A stretch of 64,000 nucleotides of DNA from assembly GCF_014651515.1 (NCBI RefSeq), contig NZ_BMXA01000007.1, forward strand, positions 62,001 through 126,000, written 5' to 3'. Below the pieces are notes generated by a model. It was not told where the DNA came from. It was given only the letters and a program-made list of their open reading frames with translations, and made no database searches. This document shows, piece after piece, positions 1 to 8,629 of this stretch. Every line of letters begins with the position of its first letter. Positions within the stretch are counted from its first letter, which is position 1. Both the position numbers and the translations under genes were made by a program. Origin of the DNA: Arenicella chitinivorans (GTDB lineage: Bacteria > Pseudomonadota > Gammaproteobacteria > Arenicellales > Arenicellaceae).

Positions 1-685
1 TGGTTGCATGCCAACGGTATTGGAATAGTGGTTCGTCAATGAACACAAACGGGTGCATCAGCGCCAGTCGAATCAGTACCACTCGGTCACTGGCTTTGTA
101 CGGTTCAAACCCCGGGATTGAACGCAGTGCCTGCGTTCGTACAACTCCAAAGATTGGGAAAGCGGGTGGCGCGGCGTGAATCAGGTCCCCGTATCGAATT
201 GCCGCATTGAGCGAGCTCAGCTCTACGTCGTCTTGGTAAAAGGTCATGGATGATTGGTCGCCATGCATCATCAGCGTTCGGGTGTATGCCAACTGTGCCG
301 TGGGGTTCGCATCCAATGCGGCAACACAGCGTTCTAGGTGCGTTGGTAGGCACACATCGTCATGCGCTGCCAGCTTGAATAGCGGCGCTTTGGCGTGAGT
401 GATCACGAAGCTGTGGTTCCAGCTGGCGCCGTGATTTTTGTCTGCTCGGTAGTAGCGGATTCGAGAATCCTGGGCGGCAAATTCTTCGCAAATGGCTTGA
501 GTTGAATCCGTGGATGCGTTGTCAGATATGATTAACTCGAACTCGGTGTAGGTCTGACCCAACAGCGACGTAATCGCTTCACGTAAATAGTTCTCACCGT
601 TGTAGACCGGCAGGCCGATGCTGACTTTGGGCGAGCTGTGATCAATCGCTTGGTTAGCTTGTTGGCGTTTTACGGTCGGCAGCAC
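1..685 (-). CDS. Family 2 glycosyltransferase, 3' end cut by window edge
   Basis: The minus strand reads open from about 685 to the window edge. The N-terminal part shows a GT-A fold signature: KVSIGLPVYNGENYLREAI, then SDNASTDST, a hallmark of GT2 nucleotide-sugar binding, then NHGASWNHSF and AAHDDV, the DxD-like acceptor region. GT2 enzymes transfer a sugar from a nucleotide donor, often in surface polysaccharide synthesis. The start is uncertain: a GTG at 685 gives a tail of about 20 residues before the fold and overlaps the end of the upstream glycosyltransferase by about 30 bases. The overlap suggests co-translation. The C-terminus lies outside the window. Family is clear; acceptor and sugar are unknown. 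Confidence 0.8.
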   Translation of the reverse strand, partial: MLPTVKRQQANQAIDHSSPKVSIGLPVYNGENYLREAITSLLGQTYTEFELIISDNASTDSTQAICEEFAAQDSRIRYYRADKNHGASWNHSFVITHAKAPLFKLAAHDDVCLPTHLERCVAALDANPTAQLAYTRTLMMHGDQSSMTFYQDDVELSSLNAAIRYGDLIHAAPPAFPIFGVVRTQALRSIPGFEPYKASDRVVLIRLALMHPFVFIDEPLFQYRWHAT

Positions 686-1712
686 AATATTGGAGGATTT
701 GATCAGTCCAGTCAGACAGTTTAAACGAAAGTGCTCGTGCGTGGGCGGCTTTGCTGATTCGCTCACGAAGTGTGGGGTCACGCACCAGTTGTGCAACATG
801 TGATCGACACTCAAGATCAGTGTCAAAACAAAAACCTGATTTGCCATGTACCACCCGTCGTTGCGGGCCATCGCGGTTCACCACCACCGGAGCACATTGC
901 GCCGCCATTGCTTCGACCAATGAGCGTGGGCCTGGAATGGGGACCATCGGTGCGTAGGTTAGCAAGTAGATGTCGGTGGCGCGCAGGAACGCCAATGGGG
1001 AGATTTCGTTGGGTGCAAAAAAATGAAATTGTGGATGGCCTTGTAGTGCCTCAGCGAGGCGCGTAGGTGCCGGCATAAACCAGAACACGGCTTCGGGTAG
1101 CGCTGTGGCTAATTCCGTGTAAAAGTCGATGGCGTTCTCGGGCACATCGCCATCGCCCGCCAGTCTACCAATGATGACTGGCTCTTCTGGGTTCTTTGTG
1201 GCGTGTTTTTCAGTTGTCAGAAAACCAGAAATATTCACGGGCGGCGGCAGGATACTGACGGGAGTTGATCGCAGGCCCGTTCCCTTGACCAGTGTGCGCC
1301 ATTCGGCGTGCATGTGGGTATCTTGAAAATACAAATGCGTCAGATGCGGAGCGAGCCAAGTCTCCAAGGGCATAGCGCCGACGGTGCGATTGAATGCGAT
1401 CTGAATCGAATCGGCGTGACACAATGCTGACTGCCAAGCGCGACTGAAGTTTCGCCACAGGGTTGGGTACTCATTCATGTAGAAAAATACGTGATCACCA
1501 GGTTCAAGCTCAATGCAAGGTTGGGCTTGATTAACTGTGAGGCTGCGATTCGCAAACAAAGACAGCAAGCTGTCGTCGTGTTGGGGTACCAGATTCCAGA
1601 CGCACAGATCAACATACGGCTGTAGTTCGTCAATCAGAGTTAATCCGCTGAAAAAGCCGCCGTTACTGCGATTACACATTAACGCGAAATGCAGTCGCCC
1701 GAGTTCGTTCAT
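654..1712 (-). CDS. Glycosyltransferase, GT-B type (GT4-like)
   Basis: 352 residues. The C-terminal half has the nucleotide-sugar binding layout of GT4 enzymes: an IGRLAGDGDVPEN stretch after the linker, then SLVEAMAAQCAPVVVNRDG and VHGKSGFCFD, where the E of LVEAMA is the usual donor-binding glutamate. The N-terminal domain opens with LHFALMCNRSNGGFFSG, consistent with an acceptor domain. No signal peptide or membrane segment is seen, so it is probably cytoplasmic or membrane-associated. It is first in a minus-strand pair with the GT2 gene and probably works in the same polysaccharide or glycan pathway. Substrate cannot be told. Confidence 0.75.
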   Translation of the reverse strand: MNELGRLHFALMCNRSNGGFFSGLTLIDELQPYVDLCVWNLVPQHDDSLLSLFANRSLTVNQAQPCIELEPGDHVFFYMNEYPTLWRNFSRAWQSALCHADSIQIAFNRTVGAMPLETWLAPHLTHLYFQDTHMHAEWRTLVKGTGLRSTPVSILPPPVNISGFLTTEKHATKNPEEPVIIGRLAGDGDVPENAIDFYTELATALPEAVFWFMPAPTRLAEALQGHPQFHFFAPNEISPLAFLRATDIYLLTYAPMVPIPGPRSLVEAMAAQCAPVVVNRDGPQRRVVHGKSGFCFDTDLECRSHVAQLVRDPTLRERISKAAHARALSFKLSDWTDQILQYCAADRKTPTS

Positions 1713-1911
1713 AAATATACAGTTGTTAACTTAAATCCATGTTTATGAAATTTCCCATCGCCACCGCTGGAGAGTATGAACGAGTATGTGATAGGCTAGT
1801 GTGACTAGGTTGGGTTTCATGGGCATATTCTGTCTGTTCAGCGTCCTGAACGCAAATGCCACTTTTTCCTTGTCCTTAAACATCAAAATTCAAAACGGAT
1901 TGGAGCATGCT

Positions 1912-2337
1912 ATGCCAGATTGTAGTGGTTACGGGTTTGGACTCGAGATTAATATGTGTGTGGATGGCGAGGTTGGTGCCGGTAACTATGCTCAGGTAAC
2001 GTTTTCGATTAACGAAACACTGAACACAAATTTTCATACCGACAGCATCACACGTTCTTGGGACGGGTCGCGAACAGTATTTGACGTGACTTCAGAAATG
2101 TCTTCTTACGGCGGATATGGTTCGGCTAACTGCACCACGAAGGCGGCGCGCATCACCATCATCCCGGATGCCAATACCAATACCGGCACGTTGCTAATCG
2201 AGTTTGAATTGGATGGCTGCGGTGCTGCTCCGTCGTCATATTCCCCGCAGGTGGTAGAAAATTGCGGTGGTATTGGCCCGTATATTATTTCCGAAATGAC
2301 AACTTACACGCTGGATCAACCAGCGTGCGTGGTATAG
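1912..2337 (+). CDS. Cysteine-rich small protein, paralogue A
   Basis: 141 residues from ATG 1912; function unknown. It is a clear paralogue of the gene at 2636: both begin M-[PA]-DCSGYG, then a CVDG motif, an ANC segment, a GTLL strand, an NCG/GCG turn, YxPQVxENCGG and GP-x-[VI]-ISEM near the end, so six cysteines are conserved. The open frame extends upstream to a GTG at 1801, which would add a hydrophobic leader (FMGIFCLFSVL, then ANA). ATG 1912 is preferred because a GGAG lies 6 bases upstream and it matches the paralogue's start. Whether the product is exported is therefore open. First gene of a four-gene run with short gaps. Confidence 0.6.
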   Translation: MPDCSGYGFGLEINMCVDGEVGAGNYAQVTFSINETLNTNFHTDSITRSWDGSRTVFDVTSEMSSYGGYGSANCTTKAARITIIPDANTNTGTLLIEFELDGCGAAPSSYSPQVVENCGGIGPYIISEMTTYTLDQPACVV

Positions 2338-2350
2338 CGAGGAGCGTAGC

Positions 2351-2602
2351 ATGCAAGACAGACGAAAGTTTATCAAAACAGTCGCGGCGGGCACCGGTGG
2401 TCTCGTCGTCAGTAGCTCAGCATCGGCTCAAAATGTGAGTCATATCTCAGGTATTGTGACGTACCTGCTCGATGAGCCGCAAATTGTTACAACGGGTTCG
2501 GCGTCGGGATCCGTGTTGATCACAAATTTTAATGTGACCCAGGCCGCTGCTTCCACCAGCACGCTCACGATTGGTATCGCCGCGTCCGGATCGATCGAAT
2601 AA
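2351..2602 (+). CDS. Small Tat-exported protein
   Basis: 83 residues. The N-terminus is a twin-arginine signal peptide: DRRKFIK, then a weakly hydrophobic run TVAAGTGGLVVSSS and an ASA cleavage site near residue 26. The mature part is only about 57 residues, rich in Ser, Thr, Val and Ile with no cysteine, and looks like short beta strands. A GGAG lies just upstream of the ATG. It sits 13 bases after one cysteine-rich paralogue and 33 before the other, so the three probably form one transcript. The Tat route suggests export folded or with a cofactor. No family is recognised. Confidence 0.6.
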   Translation: MQDRRKFIKTVAAGTGGLVVSSSASAQNVSHISGIVTYLLDEPQIVTTGSASGSVLITNFNVTQAAASTSTLTIGIAASGSIE

Positions 2603-2635
2603 GTCGCTAAACGAACAAAACAGAGGATTTGAGAA

Positions 2636-3058
2636 ATGGCAGATTGTTCAGGTTACGGGATTGGGGTCAGGTTCTTCCTATGTGTCGACGGGGCCGTGGG
2701 GAATGGTAAAAAAGCAAATTTAACGATTAGTATCAGTAATCAAGGGCGATATTCATATGATACCTCGTCGCCGATTACGGTGCCGAACTGGGACGGTTCA
2801 GCGTTAAGCGTCAATTTGGATAACCTGTTAACCTATGGGTTCAGCAACGCTAATTGTGATATCAAAACCACTTTAAAAATCAAACCCGACGGGGGTAGCA
2901 ACAGCGGCACACTTCTGCTTGAGCACGTATTAACGAATTGTGGCCCGGCAACGACAAGTTATTACCCGCAAGTGTTTGAAAACTGTGGTGGAGTAGGGCC
3001 GCACGTCATTTCTGAGATGAGCACATTCTCACTCGAATTCGTAGGTTGCGATGGGTAA
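2636..3058 (+). CDS. Cysteine-rich small protein, paralogue B
   Basis: 140 residues, paralogue of the product starting at 1912, with the same six cysteines and the same order of motifs (DCSGYG, CVDG, ANCDIK, GTLLLEH, ENCGGVGP, ISEMSTFSLEF). No signal peptide is visible when it starts at this ATG, which has an AGAGGA ribosome site. The alternating polar and hydrophobic residues between cysteines suggest a beta-rich domain, possibly held by disulfides or metal. Function unknown. The duplication around a Tat-exported partner suggests that the products act together. Confidence 0.6.
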   Translation: MADCSGYGIGVRFFLCVDGAVGNGKKANLTISISNQGRYSYDTSSPITVPNWDGSALSVNLDNLLTYGFSNANCDIKTTLKIKPDGGSNSGTLLLEHVLTNCGPATTSYYPQVFENCGGVGPHVISEMSTFSLEFVGCDG

Positions 3059-3101
3059 ACGGATTGGCGTTGTCTGTATCAACACTGCTGGGTTGATCTG
3101 A

Positions 3102-3380
3102 ATGGGGGACATTGAGTCCGATATGGACGCCAGCCGCTGGCGCTACACCGATCTGATTCAAGTAGGTGTTAACCGCTGGAGTAAGCTCTCCGAGAAATTT
3201 TGGCGGGTGCCGAGCGAGATCAAGGACCGACGCTATACCGCCTGTAAGCAGTGCGAGCATTTTATCTCAGCCACCACCCAATGTTCCAAATGCTTGTGTG
3301 CTATGGGCATTAAAACCTGGCTTGGTGGATTCGCCTGCCCAATCGAAAAATGGCCAGCAGAAAAGCATGTAAGCGAATAG
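3102..3380 (+). CDS. Small zinc-ribbon protein (DUF6171-like)
   Basis: 92 residues. The C-terminal half carries paired cysteine motifs: TACKQCEHF, then CSKCLCAMGIKTWL, then CP-x3-W. This is the pattern of small zinc-binding proteins found in phages and bacteria (DUF6171-like by memory; not searched). Start could also be ATG 3123, which loses seven residues. It follows the cysteine-rich/Tat cassette by 43 bases on the same strand, so may belong to it. Probably cytoplasmic; role unknown. Confidence 0.55.
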   Translation: MGDIESDMDASRWRYTDLIQVGVNRWSKLSEKFWRVPSEIKDRRYTACKQCEHFISATTQCSKCLCAMGIKTWLGGFACPIEKWPAEKHVSE

Positions 3381-3499
3381 GTCAACTCAGCTGCCACGCT
3401 ATAAATCCAGTTGAGAATCCTGCTTAAGTCCAATACTATCACGCTTAACATAGTATGTTGTCAGGGTCGGGGCGCTTACCGTAGTACAGGGAATTTTGA

Positions 3500-5806
3500 A
3501 TGAGTACCAAATATCACGTTGTTTTCTCAGGGCAAACGCAAGCAGGCGTTGATCCGTTGATCGTCGCACAGAAACTAGCGCGAGGACTCAAAAAAGAGCC
3601 AGAATACATCGATGTTCTGTTGAGCGGTAAGCCAGTCGTGGTGTCGCGCACCAGTAACCCGAATCGAGCAAACCTTGTTGTCAGTCAGCTGGAAAAGATT
3701 GGCGCGATAGTGGAGCTCAAAACAGTGGACAACGAAGTCGCTGTCGTGGCGGATCAAACCGACGCACACAGCGTGACGGAAGCAACGCAAGCACGGGCGC
3801 AATCAAATACCAGTCCCATCGAATCCCAACCTGATGACGAATCAAGTATTGGGGTGACGTTGTTAAACAAGTTACAGTATCGCTTTGATACCTTTATGGC
3901 ACGTGGTAGTACGTCGTCATTTAAAGCACTACTGTTTGTATTTCTAGCCATTTTTCTGATTGTGGCTGGATTGCGTGGATTAATGCATTGGTTTAGTCCG
4001 GACCTGACGCAACAATACGAGGGTTTGGATTTTCTCGGCAATCTTTACATCACGTTTTTGCAGCTCACGGACCCGGGAAATATGGCGCAGGATATTCTGT
4101 CGTCTTTCTGGTACAAACTATTCGCCATCGTCGCGGGACTGGCTGGTGTAATTTTGTTGTCGGCCTTAGTCGCCGTGATAACGACCGGATTGGACCAAAA
4201 GTTATCTGAGTTAAAACGTGGCCGCTCCAAAGTGATCGAGGCTGGTCACACGCTGATTATTGGCTGGGACGAGCAGCGTGTTATTGAGATTCTGCGCGAG
4301 TTGGTGTGGGCCAATGAGAGCGAGGATGACGCCGCTGTGGTGATCTTAGCCGATCGCGACAAGCAAGAGATCGATGACGTATTGCGCTTGCGAATGCCAG
4401 ACACCAAAACCACGCGCGTTGTCACTCGATCTGGTAAAGGCACGATTCTGGTTAATCTGGACATGGTCTCGATTGAGTCCGCTAAATCCGTCATTGTGCT
4501 TGCCGCGTGCTCGGATACCGATACGGATGCCGCGAAAACTGCCAGTGACGCCATGGTGATTCAAACGGTGTTGGCGGCGACCACTAAGAGCGTGAATAAG
4601 GAAGACTATGCAATCGTAGCGGAAGTCTACAATGACACCTATCGCGACATTATTGAAAACACCTTCCCCGAATACGTGGTGACGTTAGATACCGCGAATA
4701 TTCTGGCCAAACTCTTAGTACAAACCTCGAGGTCGGTTGGTTTGTCCGTCGTGTACAACGAAATTTTATCGTTCGATGGGTGTGAAATGTATTTTTACGC
4801 CGCAGACTGGCGCCTGGCGGAGTTTGGTAAACTTGCTTATCATTTTCCCGACGGTGTGCCGATTGGTGTGCGTCATGCCTCTGGTGAGCTGCTAATCAAC
4901 CCGCCGCGCGGCTACATGATGCAAGATGATGATGAAGTCTTGATCGTCGCAGATGACGATTCGACCATCGATTATCAAGCCCAACCATTAGTAAGCCCGC
5001 GTGTGATCCCGCCGTTAAATACGCGCGCCGATCAGGGTACTGAACGCGAGCTCATCGTTGGCTGGAATCACAAAACGGAGACCATCCTCAAAGAATTCGC
5101 CGACTACGTGAAAGAAGGCAGCGTCATCGACGTGGTGATTCACAATGCGAGTCAGTCGGAGCAAGATGAATTGACCAGAATCGATGCCGAAATTGATAAC
5201 ATCAAAATCAATTTGATCGATATCAATCCGTTAGATCGCGCCTCGTTGGTGTCAATTCAGCCTGATCGCTACGGCAACATTATCATTCTGGCTAGTGCAC
5301 ATAAGGATAAAGATACGCAGCAAGTTGATTCCGAAAACATCGTCACCTTGCTGTTACTACGCAGTATTTTTCAGGGTATCGATCAGTCGGGTCGCGAGAC
5401 CAAGTTGATTACCGAGGTGCTCGAATCGCAGAATTATGAATTGATTGCGCGGGCCGGTGTGAAAGATATGATTATTTCCAATCGACTGGTCAGCATGATT
5501 ACGGCGCAAATCTCCGAGAGCCGCCACATTAAAGATGTGTACGATGATATCTTTCAGGAAGACGGGTCTGAAATATACCTCAAACCGATGACACTCTACT
5601 TCGATTCGTTTCCGGTGCAGGCTAATTTTGCAGATTTGATCAGCGCAGCCCAGAACCGTGAAGAAGTGTGCTTTGGCGTCAAGATCAAAGCACTCGAAAC
5701 CAATCAGGCAGAAAATAGCGGCGTAGAATTGATACCACTCAAAGACAAAATGTTCACCTTGAATCCTGATGATTGCTTGGTGGTCGTCGCTGAGGATGAA
5801 CTGTAA
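3500..5806 (+). CDS. CASTOR/POLLUX-type ion channel with tandem RCK-like domains
   Basis: 768 residues. Residues 5-75 form a small soluble domain (FSGQTQAGVD, then VVVSRTSNP, then LEKIGAIVEL) often found at the N-terminus of membrane proteins. Then come a membrane helix near 140-160 (ALLFVFLAIFLIVAGL), a pore-like stretch with ITFLQLTDPGNM, and another helix near 205-230. Right after it, SKVIEAGHTLIIGWDEQ is the signature of the CASTOR/POLLUX family, a TrkA-N-like nucleotide-binding RCK domain. A second RCK-like unit starts around residue 515 (ELIVGWNHKTE). Plant homologues are nuclear-envelope cation channels. The bacterial role is probably ligand-gated cation flux at the inner membrane. It stands alone, followed by a DUF3089 gene. 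Confidence 0.8.
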   Translation: MSTKYHVVFSGQTQAGVDPLIVAQKLARGLKKEPEYIDVLLSGKPVVVSRTSNPNRANLVVSQLEKIGAIVELKTVDNEVAVVADQTDAHSVTEATQARAQSNTSPIESQPDDESSIGVTLLNKLQYRFDTFMARGSTSSFKALLFVFLAIFLIVAGLRGLMHWFSPDLTQQYEGLDFLGNLYITFLQLTDPGNMAQDILSSFWYKLFAIVAGLAGVILLSALVAVITTGLDQKLSELKRGRSKVIEAGHTLIIGWDEQRVIEILRELVWANESEDDAAVVILADRDKQEIDDVLRLRMPDTKTTRVVTRSGKGTILVNLDMVSIESAKSVIVLAACSDTDTDAAKTASDAMVIQTVLAATTKSVNKEDYAIVAEVYNDTYRDIIENTFPEYVVTLDTANILAKLLVQTSRSVGLSVVYNEILSFDGCEMYFYAADWRLAEFGKLAYHFPDGVPIGVRHASGELLINPPRGYMMQDDDEVLIVADDDSTIDYQAQPLVSPRVIPPLNTRADQGTERELIVGWNHKTETILKEFADYVKEGSVIDVVIHNASQSEQDELTRIDAEIDNIKINLIDINPLDRASLVSIQPDRYGNIIILASAHKDKDTQQVDSENIVTLLLLRSIFQGIDQSGRETKLITEVLESQNYELIARAGVKDMIISNRLVSMITAQISESRHIKDVYDDIFQEDGSEIYLKPMTLYFDSFPVQANFADLISAAQNREEVCFGVKIKALETNQAENSGVELIPLKDKMFTLNPDDCLVVVAEDEL

Positions 5807-5847
5807 TCCGCTGAACTTGTCGATAATGACAACGCAGGATCCTTAAA

Positions 5848-7026
5848 ATGAGCAAAAAGAAACTTGCCTTAAGCACAGTCGCCTTGGTAACACTGGTGTT
5901 CGGTGCGTTGGTGTTTTTTCATAAGCCATTATTGGCGTGGTATATCGAGCCACCGAAAGCGTTTGTGCAAGCAGATATTCCGACGCCGCCGGACTACGAT
6001 TCCTTGTCGTACTGGAGTGCACATCCCAAAACCACTGAGAGTGCAGACCTGTCGCCGGATAATGCCGATCGTGGGGCGCTCAGTCATGCGGCCGTGGATG
6101 TATTTTTTATCCAGCCGACCACGCTCTTCAGCGGTGGCCGTTGGAATGGCAGCATGGCAAAAGATGCCTACGCGGAGCAGGGCACTGAGCATGTGATGGC
6201 GACTATGGCGAGCGTATTTAGTGCCTGCTGTGATGTGTATGCACCGCGTTATCGTCAGGCGCACTTGTCCGCATTTTTACGCACCGGTTCGGATGCCGCC
6301 CTCGCCGCGTTAGATCTAGCATATCAGGATGTCGAAGCCGCTTTCGATTATTTTATTTCGCGTCGCCCTGACCCTGGGCGGCCTTTTATTGTGGCCAGTC
6401 ACAGTCAGGGCACATTGCACGCAGTGCGCTTATTGGCCAATCGGATTGAAGGGCAGCCGTTGCAACACAAATTGATTGCGGCCTATTTGATTGGCTATTG
6501 GGTGCCGCCGGATGTATTCGATGACACCATTCCGTCTGTTCCATTATGTGTGATGCCAGGGCAAACCGGTTGTTTGGTGACTTACGATACCTATGATCGC
6601 AGTGGAACGGGTCGAGACACGAGCGGCGTACTGCCATTTTGGTTACGCAGTGGCTGGGAGTGGGCGAGTCGAAATGAGACCTTGTGCGTTAACCCCTTGA
6701 GTTGGCGTGCGGACACAACGTTGGTTGAAGCAGGTCAGCACTTGGGTGCGGTCCCGATGCGATGGCAAAACAATATCCCCAGGTTAGTAAGCGACCAAAA
6801 TCCGGGTTTCGAATATTCGTCGCTGGGTAACGCCATGTTGGAATACACGTCGGCACAGTGCTTACCGAGTGGTGAGTTGATGGTGGATCCACAGCGCGAT
6901 ACCCTGTTTGATAACCGGGGCGCTGGTGAAGACCGCAGCTTGCACCCGAGTGATTGGAATTTGTTCTATATGAATTTACGTCACAATGCGCGACAACGTA
7001 TCGACGCGTTCATGAAGGGTACTTAA
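5848..7026 (+). CDS. DUF3089 alpha/beta-hydrolase-like protein
   Basis: 392 residues with an N-terminal membrane anchor or signal (residues 5-25). It shows the DUF3089 pattern: VDVFFIQPTTLF, NGSMAKDAYAEQG, CCDVYAPRYRQAHL, then the nucleophile elbow ASHSQGTLHA, where the serine is the predicted nucleophile. DUF3089 proteins resemble lipases and esterases; substrates are mostly undefined. A late LHPSDWNLFYMNLRHNA supplies a possible catalytic histidine. Probably periplasmic and membrane-tethered. Its stop codon overlaps the convergent stop of the cardiolipin synthase gene by four bases, so neither gene has a terminator between them. Confidence 0.8.
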   Translation: MSKKKLALSTVALVTLVFGALVFFHKPLLAWYIEPPKAFVQADIPTPPDYDSLSYWSAHPKTTESADLSPDNADRGALSHAAVDVFFIQPTTLFSGGRWNGSMAKDAYAEQGTEHVMATMASVFSACCDVYAPRYRQAHLSAFLRTGSDAALAALDLAYQDVEAAFDYFISRRPDPGRPFIVASHSQGTLHAVRLLANRIEGQPLQHKLIAAYLIGYWVPPDVFDDTIPSVPLCVMPGQTGCLVTYDTYDRSGTGRDTSGVLPFWLRSGWEWASRNETLCVNPLSWRADTTLVEAGQHLGAVPMRWQNNIPRLVSDQNPGFEYSSLGNAMLEYTSAQCLPSGELMVDPQRDTLFDNRGAGEDRSLHPSDWNLFYMNLRHNARQRIDAFMKGT

Positions 7027-8435
7027 AGATACGGTGACATCAGCGAGACCAGTGAGTCGCGTAAACGCACGAACACTGAACGTGACGCGAGTTCTTGAAA
7101 AGTGACGGGCGTTGATTGCTGATAAATTTGATCAAAATGGTGCCACATTCGTCGATTAAACGGCGCTGAAAACACCTCAAGTCCCAATTCAAAGTTAAGC
7201 CGCAGGCTGCGTGGATCAAGATTGGCGGAGCCGATCAGGCAATAGCGGTCGTCGATGCACAGCAGCTTACTGTGACTGAACGGCGGTGGTTGATAACGCA
7301 CTTCCACGCCCCAATTGAGCAGTTCAGACAACAGATTACGATTGGCCCAGTGCATGTAAATTAGGTTGTTCTTTGCTGGCAAGATGACGCGCACGCGTAC
7401 ACCGCGAATCGCAGCAGACTGAATCGCCGAGACCATCTCACGAGAAGGCAAAAAGTACGGTGTCATAATTGCAATACGATCTTCCGCGCAACTGATCACA
7501 CTTTGTATGGTTGTCGCTAACGCATCCAATGACTCATCCGGACCATCTGGAATTAGCCGACATGCCATTTCGCCTTGCTCAGAAATGACATCGGTAGACG
7601 GCTTCGGTAGTTCACCACCACGCGCGTACTGCCAATCGTAGTGGAACAACTGCGTCAATTGCGGGCTGATCGGTCCGTCGACACGAAAGTGCAGATCCGT
7701 GACGCTGCGCAGTCGGTTCTTGCGGTCCATATTCTGGTCGCCAATATTTAGCCCGCCGACAAAACCCAGCTGATCGTCAATCACCAACATCTTACGGTGA
7801 TTACGCAGATTTATATTCACACTTGGCGGCAGTAGACGTGGCGGTAGAAATCGCACTACGTCAATGCCGCGTCGTCGTAATAAAGTCGTACTGCGTTTAA
7901 AAGAATATAAATTCCCAATGCCATCAATGATCACCTTGACGGTGACGCCGCGTGCTTTGGCCTCGGTCAGCGCATCAATAAAACGTCGCCCAATGTCGTC
8001 ACGTCTAAAAATATAGCTGGTCAAATAGATACACTTTCTGGCTTGGTCGATCGCCGCGAGCATGGCGGGATAGGCTTCGTCACCATTGTAATAAGCCGTG
8101 ACGTGATTACCCGCCACCAGCGCGCGGCCAGAAACCGTATGACCGATAGACTCGAGACCACTGGCCGCATCATCGGCGCGCCGTTGCGGCACGTAATCGG
8201 CGATTTCATAGTCTACCTTTAATAATGCCAGTCGCATGCCACGTGCACGCCGTTGGATTCGGTTGATACCAAACAGAAAATAAGTGATCGGCCCGACAAA
8301 CGGCAACAGCACACAGATGATAATCCAACCGAGAGCCGCACGCGTGTCACGTTTGAATAAAAGGTTATGGTAAATCGCCCAAGTCGCAGCACCAAAATAC
8401 GCTACAAAACCCAACACGACATAGATATCTATCAT
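7023..8435 (-). CDS. cls: Cardiolipin synthase (phospholipase D family)
   Basis: 470 residues. Two N-terminal membrane helices (about residues 1-25 and 33-55) precede two phospholipase-D domains, each with an HKD motif: HRKMLVIDD followed by GGLNIGDQ, and HSKLLCIDD followed by GSANLDPRS. Both catalytic histidine-lysine-aspartate sets are intact. The enzyme joins two phosphatidylglycerol molecules into cardiolipin and glycerol at the inner membrane. Length matches bacterial Cls (about 470-490). Single gene, divergent from the FG-GAP gene and convergent with DUF3089. Confidence 0.9.
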   Translation of the reverse strand: MIDIYVVLGFVAYFGAATWAIYHNLLFKRDTRAALGWIIICVLLPFVGPITYFLFGINRIQRRARGMRLALLKVDYEIADYVPQRRADDAASGLESIGHTVSGRALVAGNHVTAYYNGDEAYPAMLAAIDQARKCIYLTSYIFRRDDIGRRFIDALTEAKARGVTVKVIIDGIGNLYSFKRSTTLLRRRGIDVVRFLPPRLLPPSVNINLRNHRKMLVIDDQLGFVGGLNIGDQNMDRKNRLRSVTDLHFRVDGPISPQLTQLFHYDWQYARGGELPKPSTDVISEQGEMACRLIPDGPDESLDALATTIQSVISCAEDRIAIMTPYFLPSREMVSAIQSAAIRGVRVRVILPAKNNLIYMHWANRNLLSELLNWGVEVRYQPPPFSHSKLLCIDDRYCLIGSANLDPRSLRLNFELGLEVFSAPFNRRMWHHFDQIYQQSTPVTFQELASRSVFVRLRDSLVSLMSPYL

Positions 8436-8629
8436 GGCACTGATCAGTTCACATGTTTGCTTGCGGCCAATCCATCGATCTGACCTGTAGTGGGGCCGTG
8501 TTGTAACCTGGTGGAATAGATCATTGCACGGATTCTGTAACTATACGTGATGTGGTGGCGATCGCAAATCGCAGACGTAATCACGCTAGAGTAATGGATT
8601 TTGTAATGCACTCGGATTATCGTATATCG

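Noticed and set aside
1801-1911. Longer start (GTG 1801) for Cys-rich paralogue A
   Set aside because: It gives a hydrophobic leader, but the ATG at 1912 has a ribosome site and matches the paralogue exactly. The longer form cannot be excluded.
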